This document shows positions 1 through 8,942 of a stretch of 12,142 bases of DNA, in pieces. Positions within the stretch are counted from its first letter, which is position 1. The number at the start of each line of letters is the position of its first letter. Under the pieces are notes generated by a model that saw nothing but the letters and a program-made list of their open reading frames with translations, was not told the origin of the DNA and made no database searches. The translations under genes and the position numbers were made by a program. Source of the stretch: Physocladia obscura (taxonomy: Eukaryota; Chytridiomycota; Chytridiomycetes; Chytridiales; Chytriomycetaceae); the NCBI GenBank assembly GCA_027596945.1, contig JADGJH010001071.1, forward strand, positions 1 through 12,142, in the 5' to 3' direction.

Positions 1-1086
1 AGTAAATACCAGACCAAGCGCCTCGTTTCGCAATTCTGCTGCAACATCTTTCGAACCAGCGCCACCTTTTTCAGTTATACCGCCGCCAGGAACATGCTCG
101 CCTTTTTTCTTTTTGAGGAGAATCTCTTTACGCTCCTTTTTCTTTTTGAGTCGCTTTTCGAGAATCTCTTGACGACTGCGAGGAATAGTCAATTTTCCGG
201 CAGCATTAACTGTGGCAGCTGCTGTCGCGGCAGAGCCATTCTTTTTCGACAATTTCTACGTATAAAAAGGAAGTTGAATAAAATAATCGGGTGAGTCAAA
301 AAGAGAAAAATACCTCGAGATCCACAAGCGAAACTTCTACCTCCATACCTCTTTTCATTCTCGCAAGTGCAATTTTCTCCTTCACCCGATCCCGCAATTC
401 TGCAATACTTTGCGCAGCACCGCCAATAGTATCAGACTTAGCGGGAACAATTTGATTCAAATCATCCCCTGATTGGTGTTTTTCGTTGTCGTCATCGTTT
501 GTGGTGTTCGAAGCAGCTGATTCAATCTTAGTTTTTAAATAACCATTAGAATAATTTGCGAAGAAATAGAGCGCAACAGTAATTAGAGTGAAAAAAGCAA
601 ATCAAACTTACTTTGAGGATTTTTTTAGCTTTCTTCGACGATTCTTTAATTGCTTGTTTTGGAGCGGCCTGTTTTTTCGAATTATGCGACGCCAGCTACA
701 CATTAAATTTAATAAATTATTTAGATCGAATATATATGCGTCTGCGTAAATGTCTGAGACAGCTTTCTTCATTTTTTTGGCGAAAAACTGATTCGCACCT
801 TGCCCCCGATAAATGCTCCACCAAGACTGCTGTTTTTTAAAAAAGATACTGATCCGTCAAATTCCGAGTGATAGCCGCCAGAAGATGCAAGGAAATAGTG
901 TTTTGCGGGAATTAGATCCACTAGTTTGTCGATTGATTGCTGCAGTTTGGTGAGGCGCGCGAGAGTTTGCTCATCGCTATCATCGATTGTCGAGTTGGTT
1001 TTTATCGCTGCTATTGCTGGTGTTGTTAATGAAGGCACTGTTGCAGTTGTTGTGGTTGCGGTTTGTGATGTTTTTGCCGTTGGCAT
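1..1086 (-). CDS. SURF6: SURF6/Rrp14-family ribosome-biogenesis protein, 3'-partial
   Basis: Homologue of metazoan SURF6 and yeast Rrp14, a nucleolar nucleic-acid-binding protein needed for pre-rRNA processing and ribosomal subunit assembly (family knowledge). I read four exons on the minus strand: 1086-799, 695-612, 526-314 and 255-1. Their lengths (288, 84, 213, 255) are all multiples of three and every junction is phase 0, giving 280 residues before the window ends. The start is the ATG at 1086; an in-frame TTG six bases upstream is not needed. Residues 52-65 carry the N-terminal Rrp14 signature (IDKLVDLIPAKHYF). The middle holds the family's IAELRDRVKEKI helix, and the last exon holds SRQEILEKRLKKKKERKE, typical of the basic SURF6 C-terminal domain. 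The N-terminus before the signature is Thr/Ala-rich. Introns are 103, 85 and 58 bp; the first has the weaker donor (GTGCGA) and is the least certain. About 100 or more C-terminal residues are missing beyond the edge. Confidence 0.88.
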
Positions 1087-1443
1087 CTTCAAAGAAAAAA
1101 GAGAAAAAGAAAAGTCTATATTGATTCAAGAGATTTTGCAACAAGGAATTCTTTATGAGAGAGACCACATGAAATTCTTACAATTTCTATTGATAAAAAA
1201 ATCCTTATCAGAAATCCTTTTAAAGTGCTTCTTCATTTAAGCATCAGGTATTTGTCTTGTCAAACTTTGTTTTAAAGAATTTCATATGGTCCCACAATGA
1301 ATTCTTGGTCGCAAAATCTCTCAAATATTAGCCAACGATACTTCAATACCTCATTTATAAAATATATAAAAAATTAAAAGAATTAGATATATTTTTCTCC
1401 CATCCCCGAAGTCATTGGAATACATTGGAATGCATTTTTTATT
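1087..1443. other. Intergenic spacer between two tandem minus-strand genes
   Basis: This 357-bp A+T-rich spacer runs from the TRAPPC2 stop to the SURF6 start. It must contain the TRAPPC2 3' end and the SURF6 promoter and 5' leader. Read on the minus strand, the bases just before the SURF6 ATG are a C/T-rich tract (about 1091-1112), a common setting for fungal transcription start regions. I see no RNA gene and no convincing reading frame. Confidence 0.6.
1438..1443 (-). promoter_or_regulatory. Candidate polyadenylation signal of TRAPPC2
   Basis: An AATAAA hexamer on the minus strand follows the TRAPPC2 stop codon without a gap. The position implies a very short 3' UTR if used. In A+T-rich DNA such a hexamer can arise by chance, so this is tentative. 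Confidence 0.35.
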
Positions 1444-2274
1444 TTACAACGACAAATATTTCCGAGCACATGCGCGCACTTTTACATCAAACTGATGTGA
1501 ATTTATCGACGCATTGATTTCATAGAATGGATTAAGAAGTATCTTTAAAATAATTAAATAATTAAATGATTGAAAGTAAAAACTAAAATGAAAAGATACT
1601 TGAAATAACACATCATATATACCTTGATGTAAAGCTCATGAACATCTCCAAAAAAACTTTTAACATCACCAGCAACTGCGTCATGGATAAGCAGGAACTT
1701 CGTGCCGCTTGGTGTGACATACGCACTAACATTGTGTTCATTAAAGCGATCGACGATTCTGAGATACCTGATAAAATAGTTTATTGTGTGCCAAAAACAA
1801 TAAAAATTAATGTGAATTTTTCGCCATTTTTAAAAATATTGATCAGGTGAGCCTCATTCATGCTTGTTGTAAAAATGCATTCTTACATTTGAGTTGTGGC
1901 CCACATAGACTCTTCGACAACATCCAGGGCCGAATGGGCAATAAATTGGTTGAGATGTTTGAGCGAATCGGCAGGCGGCGAGTCTTTCTGATTTTCGCCA
2001 AAAATAAAAAATAAAAATAAAAAAAACCACATAAATAAGCAACCTTTCCGGAAACGAGCTGATGTTGTTGTTGCTGTTGTTGATGCGACGAATTTGAAGT
2101 ATATAATTCCAGTTCATAAATGGGGTTATCACTGGTGAATTAGAAAAATTAGTAAAGTAATGCTTCGAATTCATTTCGATTGCTCGCCCCATCTCTTTCT
2201 CGCTCTAGCTCTTTTGGCTCGACAAATTCGAACTGCTCTACTCCTCACCGTGTTCCAACAATGACAAAATACAT
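1444..2274 (-). CDS. TRAPPC2: TRAPP complex subunit 2 (sedlin/Trs20), complete
   Basis: Core subunit of the TRAPP vesicle-tethering complexes, which activate Rab GTPases in ER-Golgi traffic and autophagy (family knowledge). Five exons on the minus strand: 2274-2249, 2131-2044, 1987-1887, 1767-1623 and 1542-1444. Together they give 459 bp and 152 residues with the frame kept through all junctions. Introns are 117, 56, 119 and 80 bp, all GT-AG; the first has a TACTAAT branch-point-like element. The longin-fold sedlin landmarks appear in order: MYFVIVGTRDNPIYE (residues 1-15), LKHLNQFIAHSALDVVEE (48-65), MYLRIVDRFNE (72-82), TKFLLIHD (94-101), VKSFFGDVHELYIK (107-120), LLNPFYE (122-128) and a C-terminal VRACARKYL. 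The Asp of SALD (residue 60) matches the position altered in human spondyloepiphyseal dysplasia tarda. An H-Q6-H-Q insertion (residues 25-33) lies in the variable loop before helix 1. The length suits the family (about 140-175). The sequence is closer to TRAPPC2 than to the paralogue TRAPPC2L. Confidence 0.95.
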
Positions 2275-2308
2275 GTTCAATTAAATAGTTTTTTTTTCTT
2301 CTGTCAAA
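2275..2308. promoter_or_regulatory. 34-bp divergent start-to-start gap (shared promoter region)
   Basis: Only 34 bases separate the ATG of TRAPPC2 (minus) from the ATG of the UPF0652 gene (plus). The gap is A+T-rich with a run of nine T followed by CTTCT. It is too short for two independent core promoters plus 5' UTRs, so transcription of each gene probably starts inside the other gene or in a shared nucleosome-free centre. TRAPPC2 intron 1 (2132-2248) is a natural place for part of the UPF0652 promoter. This rests on the two start-codon assignments, which are both well supported by homology. Confidence 0.55.
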
Positions 2309-5300
2309 ATGAGTAGCAAACTTGCGTTAACAGCGATTCTGGACCAAGACAACAACGACAGAAAAGGAAATGGGAAAGGGATTGTGAGCGCCGCATATGA
2401 CGATGAAGACAACGATTCGGATGACGCGCTTTCGGACGTGGTGGCGGCTGATTCGGACTCGCGTCTGCCGGGTTTCTGCGTGGAGTGCGAAGGTTTGCTG
2501 GTTTTCACTTTGTTTGACGTGTTTCTTTGGTTGTACTTCGCTTGTAACCTACATTCGCATTCATGGTGGCATTTGCTTTTTTGCCAACTAGACCAACCCA
2601 GCGTTATTCACTGCGATCAGTGTACCGATGGTGCGTTATGTTGATGCTTTTGCGGACATAAGCATTACTAACAGGCAAAACAAAATACCCACAACGAACG
2701 CCTATACTACTGAACGAATTGAATTAAATTGAACTGAATATATTTAAATTCAATGAAATCATATCAAATCTATCCTCTGACGTGCAACAACAAAAACTGA
2801 TGAAATCAATCAAATACGAATCAATAATAATGCGATATGACAGACTTTTGCGCCGTTTGTTTCCACGCGCAGCACCGCAAAGGAACCAGGCGCACACATA
2901 CGCACCATATTCTCGAAGAAAGCAACAGTCTCGATCCCGCAGCAAACAGCAACAGCGGCATCAGGCCAGCTTTATCGGCAACAGCGGCAATACCAACAGC
3001 AAAGGCGGCAACTACACCTACTACAAAAACGACAACATCGGCAACGGCAGATTCGGATGACGACTCTGACTATGCTTCTTCCTCAGATGATGGAGTTGAC
3101 TCCAGCACCGAAATCAACAAGCAAGGCGAATCAGGGTCTACCCGAATGCGCGGCGTTACTCCAACACCGCCAACAACTTTACCAGCTCCTCCTACGCTTG
3201 ATCTCTCACTTACCGGTACCGACTCGGCCAAAGCACTCGTAAATGGAACTGTCAAGGTGTTTTCACTCCGACTGTCTTCCCTTGCATTTTTTAACACCAG
3301 TATACTTTGATCAGGCAGGAGACTGGTATCGAGAACGTGCCAAATACATTCCTTTGCGACTGACTCTTCCAGAAAGAAAGTTTTTAAGACTGCTGGAGGT
3401 AAATCTAATAATAATAATAAAAATAATAATAACTGAATGAAATAGGCGGCCCTCAATGTGTCAGAATACACAGACAAGATTGATATTTTGACGTACTCCA
3501 GCAAATCGCGCCGGCAAGTCTCTCAGATCCAGGAACTCTGCTCAATCATCAGCGGCCTCGTGCTTGCCGCCGATTACAAAATTGGCCAAACTCTCTTCAA
3601 GGACAAGAATTTCGAAGACAATGAGGAATTTTTCCGTGATATTTGTAAGTTTTCTCTTGCTTTTCTTTCAGTAGTAAGTAAGGAGAAGTGTAGATGAAAT
3701 CGGGTGATGTAAAAGAGAAGCTGAACAAGAAGGAAACAAAAATAGTAGAGGGGAAAACATACTTTAAAAAAAACAACTCAACTTATTCTACTAAAAAAAA
3801 AAGTCGAGCTTGGTCGGAGACACAAAATCATGAATCCCGAAAAAATGCGCAACGTATACGGCAAAATGATATACATTCTCCAAGACTCGCAAATCCCCGA
3901 AGTCAAAGAACTCCTGTCGTTTTCGCTCGTAGGCTCCATAAAGACAGTTTACCGCGTCCTCCAGGATGGTGACGCGCTCGAACTGTTGAACGATAATCTG
4001 ATTGTTCCGGCCACCAAAGAAATCTTGGGAACTCGGGACGGCGGTGGCAGTCGTTTACAAGTGCAGAAGGAGATTAAAGCGAAAGAACGTGCTATTGAGC
4101 TTCTGGGGAAACGATATGCAAATTCGAAGGTGTGGTTTTGTTCTATGTGTTAGTTGTTGCTAATTAGTGTATGTGTTTTTTATTTTATTTTATTTTTCCT
4201 ACAGTTGAGCGCTGATGCAATAAAGCAGTGCTTGTATAGCATTGGTGACAACCATGCATTTTTGAGGACTAATCGGTCAGTTTTTTCCTTTTTAATTTAT
4301 TGTTGGTTTTTCATTTAGTTGTTTTCTTCTTGGGCTTTAGAGATCCTTGCGACAAGATGATATCGTATTTGAAAACGAATTTTAGCCCCGACAAAGCAGA
4401 TGGGCAATTTTCTCTTTCAATTCAGGTTTGCGTTGGTTCTGACACAAAATATATATATATATAAGTTACAAATCTTAATTTACCCAGGCCGGAAGGGGCG
4501 GTGCTAGACTCAGTCATGATCATAAAAAACAGTATAACTATGTTTTGCAAAGTCTGACTCTTTGGCGAGAAATTATGCACGACATGTTCATGCTTTGGGG
4601 GCTTGCAGAGAATGATTTGCTATCGGATTCGAACCCTTATCGTTTGCGCGATACTGGACAAGGATTGAATCGCATGCAAGGTAAAGAGGAATTAATAATA
4701 TTTTTTATGTTTGTTTTATAGGCATTTAATTGATTTTCTGTCGTTTTTTGTTTTTGTTTTTTTTCAAGCTGCTCCAAAAACAAGTAGGTTGATGCATAAT
4801 ATACTTCATCGAGCACAGCAGAAAGTTGGATACTGGGTTGGGTCATCTGTTATTCACATGGGTGACACGGTAACTTGATAATTATTGCTATTATAATTAT
4901 TCTTGTTGGCTATATTTATGGTTATCATTAACGTTATTTTTGTTATCATATTGAACAGAATGTCCCCAATGCTCTCATGTTTATTGATAAATACACGCAA
5001 ATTTATCGAATCTTGCTCCCAATTGTGCGCTGTTTAGAATCAATCGACGATCTCGCGGCTAACAACGCAGGAGTGTCACGGTATTTTAACGACACTTTTG
5101 GCGGACCAGATGCGCTCAAAATGACTATCATGAGTGACTTTTTCCGACATGCCTTTGATGGAAGTGGGGCTGACAATTTCTTCAGTGCGGGAAGTTGCAT
5201 TGACGGGAGACTGACAAGTGCATGGAACTGGTGCAGTACTATTGAAAAAAAGGAGTATTTCCATGTGTTTTTGTTGAGCGGGTTTGTTGGATTTGATGGA

Positions 5301-5315
5301 GAGCATTTTTCGTGA
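2309..5315 (+). CDS. B-box zinc finger / UPF0652 (DUF2009) protein, complete
   Basis: Conserved protein of the UPF0652/DUF2009 family, known from fungi (two S. pombe members) and plants; its biochemical function is not established as far as I know. Eleven exons: 2309-2492, 2592-2630, 2844-3256, 3315-3398, 3446-3644, 3804-4129, 4205-4275, 4341-4425, 4488-4680, 4769-4869 and 4959-5315. They sum to 2052 bp (683 residues) with the frame kept across ten GT-AG introns of 47-213 bp. Residues 1-55 are acidic and polar. Residues 57-96 form a B-box-like zinc finger with ligands C57, C60, C69, C72, C77, C80, H85 and H93/H95/H96; it is split over exons 1-3. Residues 97-212 are a low-complexity Thr/Ala/Asp/Ser linker. 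The DUF2009 domain runs from 213 to the end, opening with GDWYRERAKYIPLRLTLPER, then LEAALNVSEYT, a conserved KMRNVYGK segment, and ending with WNWCSTIEKKEYFHVFLLSG and FVGFDGE. No membrane segment or signal peptide is apparent. Exon 2 is only 39 bp. Confidence 0.93.
4449..4463. repeat. (AT)n microsatellite in UPF0652 intron 8
   Basis: A perfect run of alternating A and T, 15 bases long, lies inside the 62-bp intron 8 (4426-4487) between donor GTTTGC and acceptor ACCCAG. It is probably length-polymorphic and has no evident coding effect. Confidence 0.8.
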
Positions 5316-5356
5316 ATGCAAAACAAGAAAATATGGGAATGCTGGAGAGTGAAAAG

Positions 5357-5362
5357 AATAAA
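5357..5362 (+). promoter_or_regulatory. Candidate polyadenylation signal of the UPF0652 gene
   Basis: An AATAAA hexamer lies 42 bases after the UPF0652 stop codon, a plausible distance for a short fungal-type 3' UTR. It is tentative because the motif is short and the surroundings are A-rich. Confidence 0.4.
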
Positions 5363-5522
5363 AATTTCAATCAGCAGAACAAAAAAGATTGAGGCTGGAT
5401 GCACCTGAGTACAGTTGTCATACACTATACAAATCAGGCTTGACAGTACAATGGATGTGAGGCTTCATTAAGCTCCCCTCTCTTGATCAACCATCTTTTA
5501 ACTATGTCCTTACAGAGTTTGA

Positions 5523-5540
5523 AAAACACTACAGTGTTTT
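5523..5540. repeat. Perfect 8-bp palindrome with 2-bp spacer
   Basis: AAAACACT, spacer AC, AGTGTTTT: the two arms (5523-5530 and 5533-5540) are exact reverse complements. It lies just ahead of a second, larger inverted repeat, so this corner of the CpG-poor block can fold into consecutive hairpins. Function unknown. Confidence 0.7.
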
Positions 5541-5551
5541 GTGAGTGCAAG

Positions 5552-5617
5552 GTAAATGCAGTTTTCCTCACATGCTTGCCAAAAAGTCCACTGTTTTGGG
5601 ACTGGGACTGCATTTAC
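5552..5617. repeat. 11-bp perfect inverted repeat, 44-bp loop
   Basis: GTAAATGCAGT at 5552-5562 is the exact reverse complement of ACTGCATTTAC at 5607-5617. The 44 bases between contain pyrimidine- and G-rich segments that may extend the stem imperfectly. It could be a relic of a non-autonomous element or a structured RNA. Chance pairing of this length within 70 bp is unlikely but not impossible. Confidence 0.6.
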
Positions 5618-7004
5618 ACAGATAAAAACATTCAATACACCATACTTGCCTGATTTGAATGACACAGGAATGATTGAACTTAAAAATCTTTGCAAAGTTT
5701 CTGCATCCCCCTCACAATGCGCTGAAGTAGGCTGAAAGTGCTATAGATACAGTATTGAGTAATTTGGTCAAAGTGCAAATTTAGTAGCTGTCTCTGACAA
5801 ATCAACAAAAAAAAATGGGCAGTTCAGGTTAACAAGGAGCCACTTGTACAAGAACAATGGAGCTTTATAGATGGAAAGAATCTGTGTGTGCAGGAGCCAA
5901 CCAATGTGGATATTTAAAATGTGTATCATAATGGATGATTTCAACAATATTATGGGCAAAACACAACTGTCCTAGACTATGAAATAATAGGTATGCTCAG
6001 TTATTAATTCATGATTGCTAAAACAATTATCAGTGAAAACAGCTGTGACTTTCATGTCTGTCTAATTATTCCCCACCTCAGTCTTCAAGACTTGAAGTTC
6101 TTGCTGATTTTGCATTTCCTATCACCAACAAGATTGTCAATTAGATTATCACACCACTCAAGGACAGAGACATCAAGAAGTTGTGAGATTAATAAATAAG
6201 AATTGAAACACAAAACTTTCATGAAAGATCTGGAGTTTAAGTTCTAATCATAACTAAAAACCTTAACAACTGAAAGAGGCCCTCTATGGTGATCACCACA
6301 TTGAAACAATGTGTGAAGATAATAAAGTACAAGAGGAGCATCATACATAATATTTCTGCATGATTTTTCAGCTTCCTTATTGAACAACTTTTCTCTATCA
6401 TTGAGTGGCATCTTTTTTGACTTGTTATACATACATGAGACTCAGCTTGTATAAATAACAAGGGTAACATTTTAATGATAAATGAAAAAAGTTGTGATTT
6501 TGGCCAAAGGCACCATTGTTACAATAGTTTAAGCTGCTGTAGTGATACTCAGTGCAATGTGCCACAGTGGGCTCTAAAATATAGAAATATTTTTATTACT
6601 CATTCACAATTGATGCTAGGAGATGCTAGAAGGTTAGAAATGGCTCTGTATTAATTGTATGCACTTGCAACAACATGTTGTATGTTTTACAAATGATGGA
6701 TTGATAAGCAAGTTTTTCTAAGTGTTCTAACTTTGAAAATTTGCATGGAAAAATTGGAAAAATTAGTGTCACTTATTTGCCCCTTACCTAATCTGGATTT
6801 AAGACACCACTGGTATCACTCAATATGACAAATAAAGCATTTGCCTCTTAGCTAAGATACCAGGTGACCAATCAAGCCAAGATGTTGCCAAGACACTGGA
6901 AAATGTAAAAAATCATTGGTTTCTTTTCTAAAATAGTAACAACAAATAAATAAAAAACCCCTTGTTACACATGGCAAATCAACAAATTTATTGTGAGAAT
7001 TCAC

Positions 7005-7046
7005 TGTGAGAAAAGAATGCAAACCTGGCCAGTTTTTCTCACACTG
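7005..7046. repeat. Nested inverted repeats
   Basis: TGTGAGAAAA (7005-7014) pairs with TTTTCTCACA (7034-7043). Overlapping the second arm is a tighter hairpin, CCAGT (7029-7033) with ACTGG (7042-7046). The two stems are mutually exclusive. They lie in the CpG-poor block and have no evident gene context. Confidence 0.5.
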
Positions 7047-7220
7047 GCAGTAACAAAAAGAACATTGGAATTCAAACCAGGAAGTTAATCAGATGAACTA
7101 GTCCCTGAAGAGACGTTCCCACTCTAATTGACTATAATTCAATCAGTATATGCAATTCTTTTGTGAGGAACCACTGATATGGGGGTGTGAAAAAGATTCC
7201 CAATGGTGCCTAACCAAAAC

Positions 7221-7463
7221 CATCCAAAACAGCATGTACAGTCTTGCACTAGCCAAACATCTGTGGAATAACATTGGGTTGCACCAACCACAAGTCAATT
7301 AACACATTTGGCATGGCACCATGCAAGGGATATGTGAGTGGGCCTGAGAAACCTATCCAAAACAGTATACTCAGTCTAGTACTAGCTAAACATGTGTAGA
7401 ATAACATTGAGTCACACCAAGTACAGGTTGATTAAGACATCTAATGTAGCATTATGTGAGGAA
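7221..7463. repeat. Diverged tandem dimer, 133-bp period
   Basis: Positions 7221-7330 align to 7354-7463 with a constant offset of 133 and no gaps. By hand I count 80 identities in 110 positions. Shared anchors include TCCAAAAC (7223, 7356), AGC(C/T)AAACAT (7251, 7384) and GAATAACATTG (7266, 7399). Of the 30 differences about 25 are transitions and 5 transversions, the spectrum expected of cytosine deamination. Similarity fades upstream of 7216 and downstream of about 7335. It may be a piece of a larger repeat family; only two units are present here. Confidence 0.8.
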
Positions 7464-7789
7464 GAAATGCAAAAGTTGAGAAGAATTTAACCTAAGTACA
7501 GGAATTGATCATTTTCTCAGTGCAAGTATGCGACGACATGCCTGCAAACAATAATGATCAAGGCAAAAAAAACTATTGAAGTCCAGCACAGATTATGAAA
7601 AGAAAATGATTAGAGGTTGTTTGAGAGAGTGTCTGAACAATTATAGAAACTGTTTCATCAAAAAAAAAATCTCAAAAATTCATTGAGTTCTTGGAATAAG
7701 CAGTGGGAGCAATTGAAAAACAAGGAGTTGGAGATTTGTTTAATTTGAAGTTGATTTCAGATACCTGATGTCCCTTGTTTTTTTGACAG

Positions 7790-8942
7790 GAATTCGCTCG
7801 CAAAAGAACTGCAGTTGAAGCCGAGCAACACCTTGCAGACTCTGTTTCAGAAGTGCGTGAAAACATCGCCGGTGAAAGAACTGCAAATAAAAGGCCCGTT
7901 ACATATCAATTGGAGTCTGTCTTGCGAATTATCCCATCGTCTTACAACACGCCGCCGGATGTATTGAAGCTTGTCAGTTCCGCCTTCGCCGAGTGTGACG
8001 ATCTTTCATTTTTTCGCGTAGTTGACCTGCGTACAACAAACTGGGCTATCTTTGAGTCCGTGCCATCAGGTGTTATGGAATCCTGCAGCACTTCGATTGA
8101 AAAACAATGGTCAAGACCAATTGTCAATTACGGACTTTCTGGAGACTATATTTGAACCACTTAAAGCAATGGAGCTAAAGAACTGGGAGACACATATTGC
8201 CGGCTTCCAGAATCCTCAAACCTTGGCTTTAGAGAAAAAGATTTCCGAATTTGCACACATTCTTGCAGTTGAAATTGAGCTGATTTATTGCCACTTTTTC
8301 AAGCTGCTGAGTCTTTCTCGATCGACCCTCTCGCCTTTTTGCAAAATTGCGAGGCCCTTGAAGGCTACATACTGAATGATTTCATTCTCTTTCTACTTCG
8401 AGAATTGGTGTTTCTTTTCGGCGATAAAAGTAGATGGATTGGTGACCACGTAAATTCTTTCAAAATAAGAATCGAGCGGATGGTGTTATATTTCGAGAAT
8501 TAAATTAGGATCAACTGACGACGAAAAAATTATGAAGAATTGTACATCAATCATGCGAAACACGATGCTATCCCTTGCCAACCTGAAACGCCGTTTCCTG
8601 CAAAAATTAAAACATTTTCTGGCCAGTTTTTTGATGGCTATCTGCGGTTGTCAGTTGTTAATTGTTTTGGTAATTGTTATTTTGACTTTGTGGAAATGCC
8701 AAGAAACCCAACTTCATTACCTTTATTTTTATTCGTTTATTTTGCAGTGATAGGTTGTAGTGTAAGTGGCTTTGTCAAGATTCTGTGAACGCTACTGACC
8801 TGAAATTAAGATTTTGCTAGGTGAAATGACAAACATCTTTGAATCTGCAAAATCCCACCCTCCACTTTCAAAAAAATTGGCAATCATGGCGAATTCTGCT
8901 CTCGGTCTCTCAAGCATAGCCTGGAAGATTGATAGGCAATAA
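7790..8942 (+). pseudogene. Unidentified gene remnant with frameshifts and stops
   Basis: Protein-like sequence with coding-type codon use and normal CpG content, starting just after a splice-acceptor-like TTTTTTTGACAG. One frame is open from 7790 to about 8100 (containing YQLESVLRIIPSSYNTPPDV). Coding character then moves to another frame for about 8100-8290 (TDFLETIFEPLKAMELKNWE) and returns to the first frame from about 8286 (FSIDPLAFLQNCEALEGYIL) to a TAA at 8501-8503. After a further TGA near 8515 the same frame resumes (KNYEELYINHAKHDAI) to about 8670, where a donor-like GTAATT and a TTTTGCAG acceptor (8740-8747) bound a possible remaining intron. A last coding-like piece, with an ATG at 8826, ends at TAA 8940-8942. 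The two frameshifts cancel each other. I do not recognise the family. No intact start or 5' exon is visible, so it is probably truncated as well. Assembly errors in a live gene remain an alternative. Confidence 0.55.

Larger units (their letters stand above)
5316..7789. repeat. CpG-depleted, non-coding, repeat-like block
   Basis: About 2.5 kb without a convincing gene. Reading it base by base I find only four CpG dinucleotides (5720, 7114, 7531, 7534), whereas roughly 80 would be expected from its base composition by a rough estimate; CA and TG are abundant. The genes on both sides are rich in CpG. The depletion begins right after the UPF0652 stop and ends at a pyrimidine tract plus CAG (7775-7789). 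The block contains a diverged tandem dimer and inverted repeats listed separately. Open frames are short (up to about 77 codons) and none is recognisable; a minus-strand frame at 6244-6432 is the most protein-like but unconvincing. CpG loss with CA/TG gain is the known outcome of 5-methylcytosine deamination, so I infer an old, methylated transposon-derived or heterochromatic segment. The family cannot be named, and no terminal repeats or target-site duplication could be fixed. Confidence 0.6.

Noticed and set aside
926..1240. Plus-strand frame of 104 codons, Val/Ala-rich
   Set aside because: It is the antisense of the Thr/Ala-rich SURF6 N-terminus plus its upstream region.
1638..1850. Plus-strand frame of 70 codons
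   Set aside because: It is antisense to TRAPPC2 exon 4, which has clear homology on the minus strand.
1854..2192. Single-exon minus-strand frame of 112 codons
   Set aside because: It runs through TRAPPC2 introns 1 and 2 in the wrong frame. The spliced exons in other frames give an unmistakable sedlin.
6244..6432. Minus-strand frame of 62 codons with some protein-like character
   Set aside because: Its length is within what A+T-rich non-coding DNA gives by chance, I recognise no family, and its extension is interrupted by stops.
7068..7079. GGAATTCAAACC, resembling a decayed Pol III B box on the minus strand (SINE or tRNA-like)
   Set aside because: It has one extra base against the consensus, and no A box at proper spacing or tRNA fold could be found.
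5316..7789. RIP (repeat-induced point mutation) as cause of CpG loss
   Set aside because: Classical RIP depletes CpA and enriches TpA. Here CA and TG are abundant and CpG is lost, which fits 5-methylcytosine deamination better.
7791..7967. Alternative frame after the acceptor at 7789, open for about 58 codons
   Set aside because: It ends in TGA, whereas the competing frame from 7790 stays open about twice as long and has more natural codon use. Kept only as an uncertainty of the pseudogene model.
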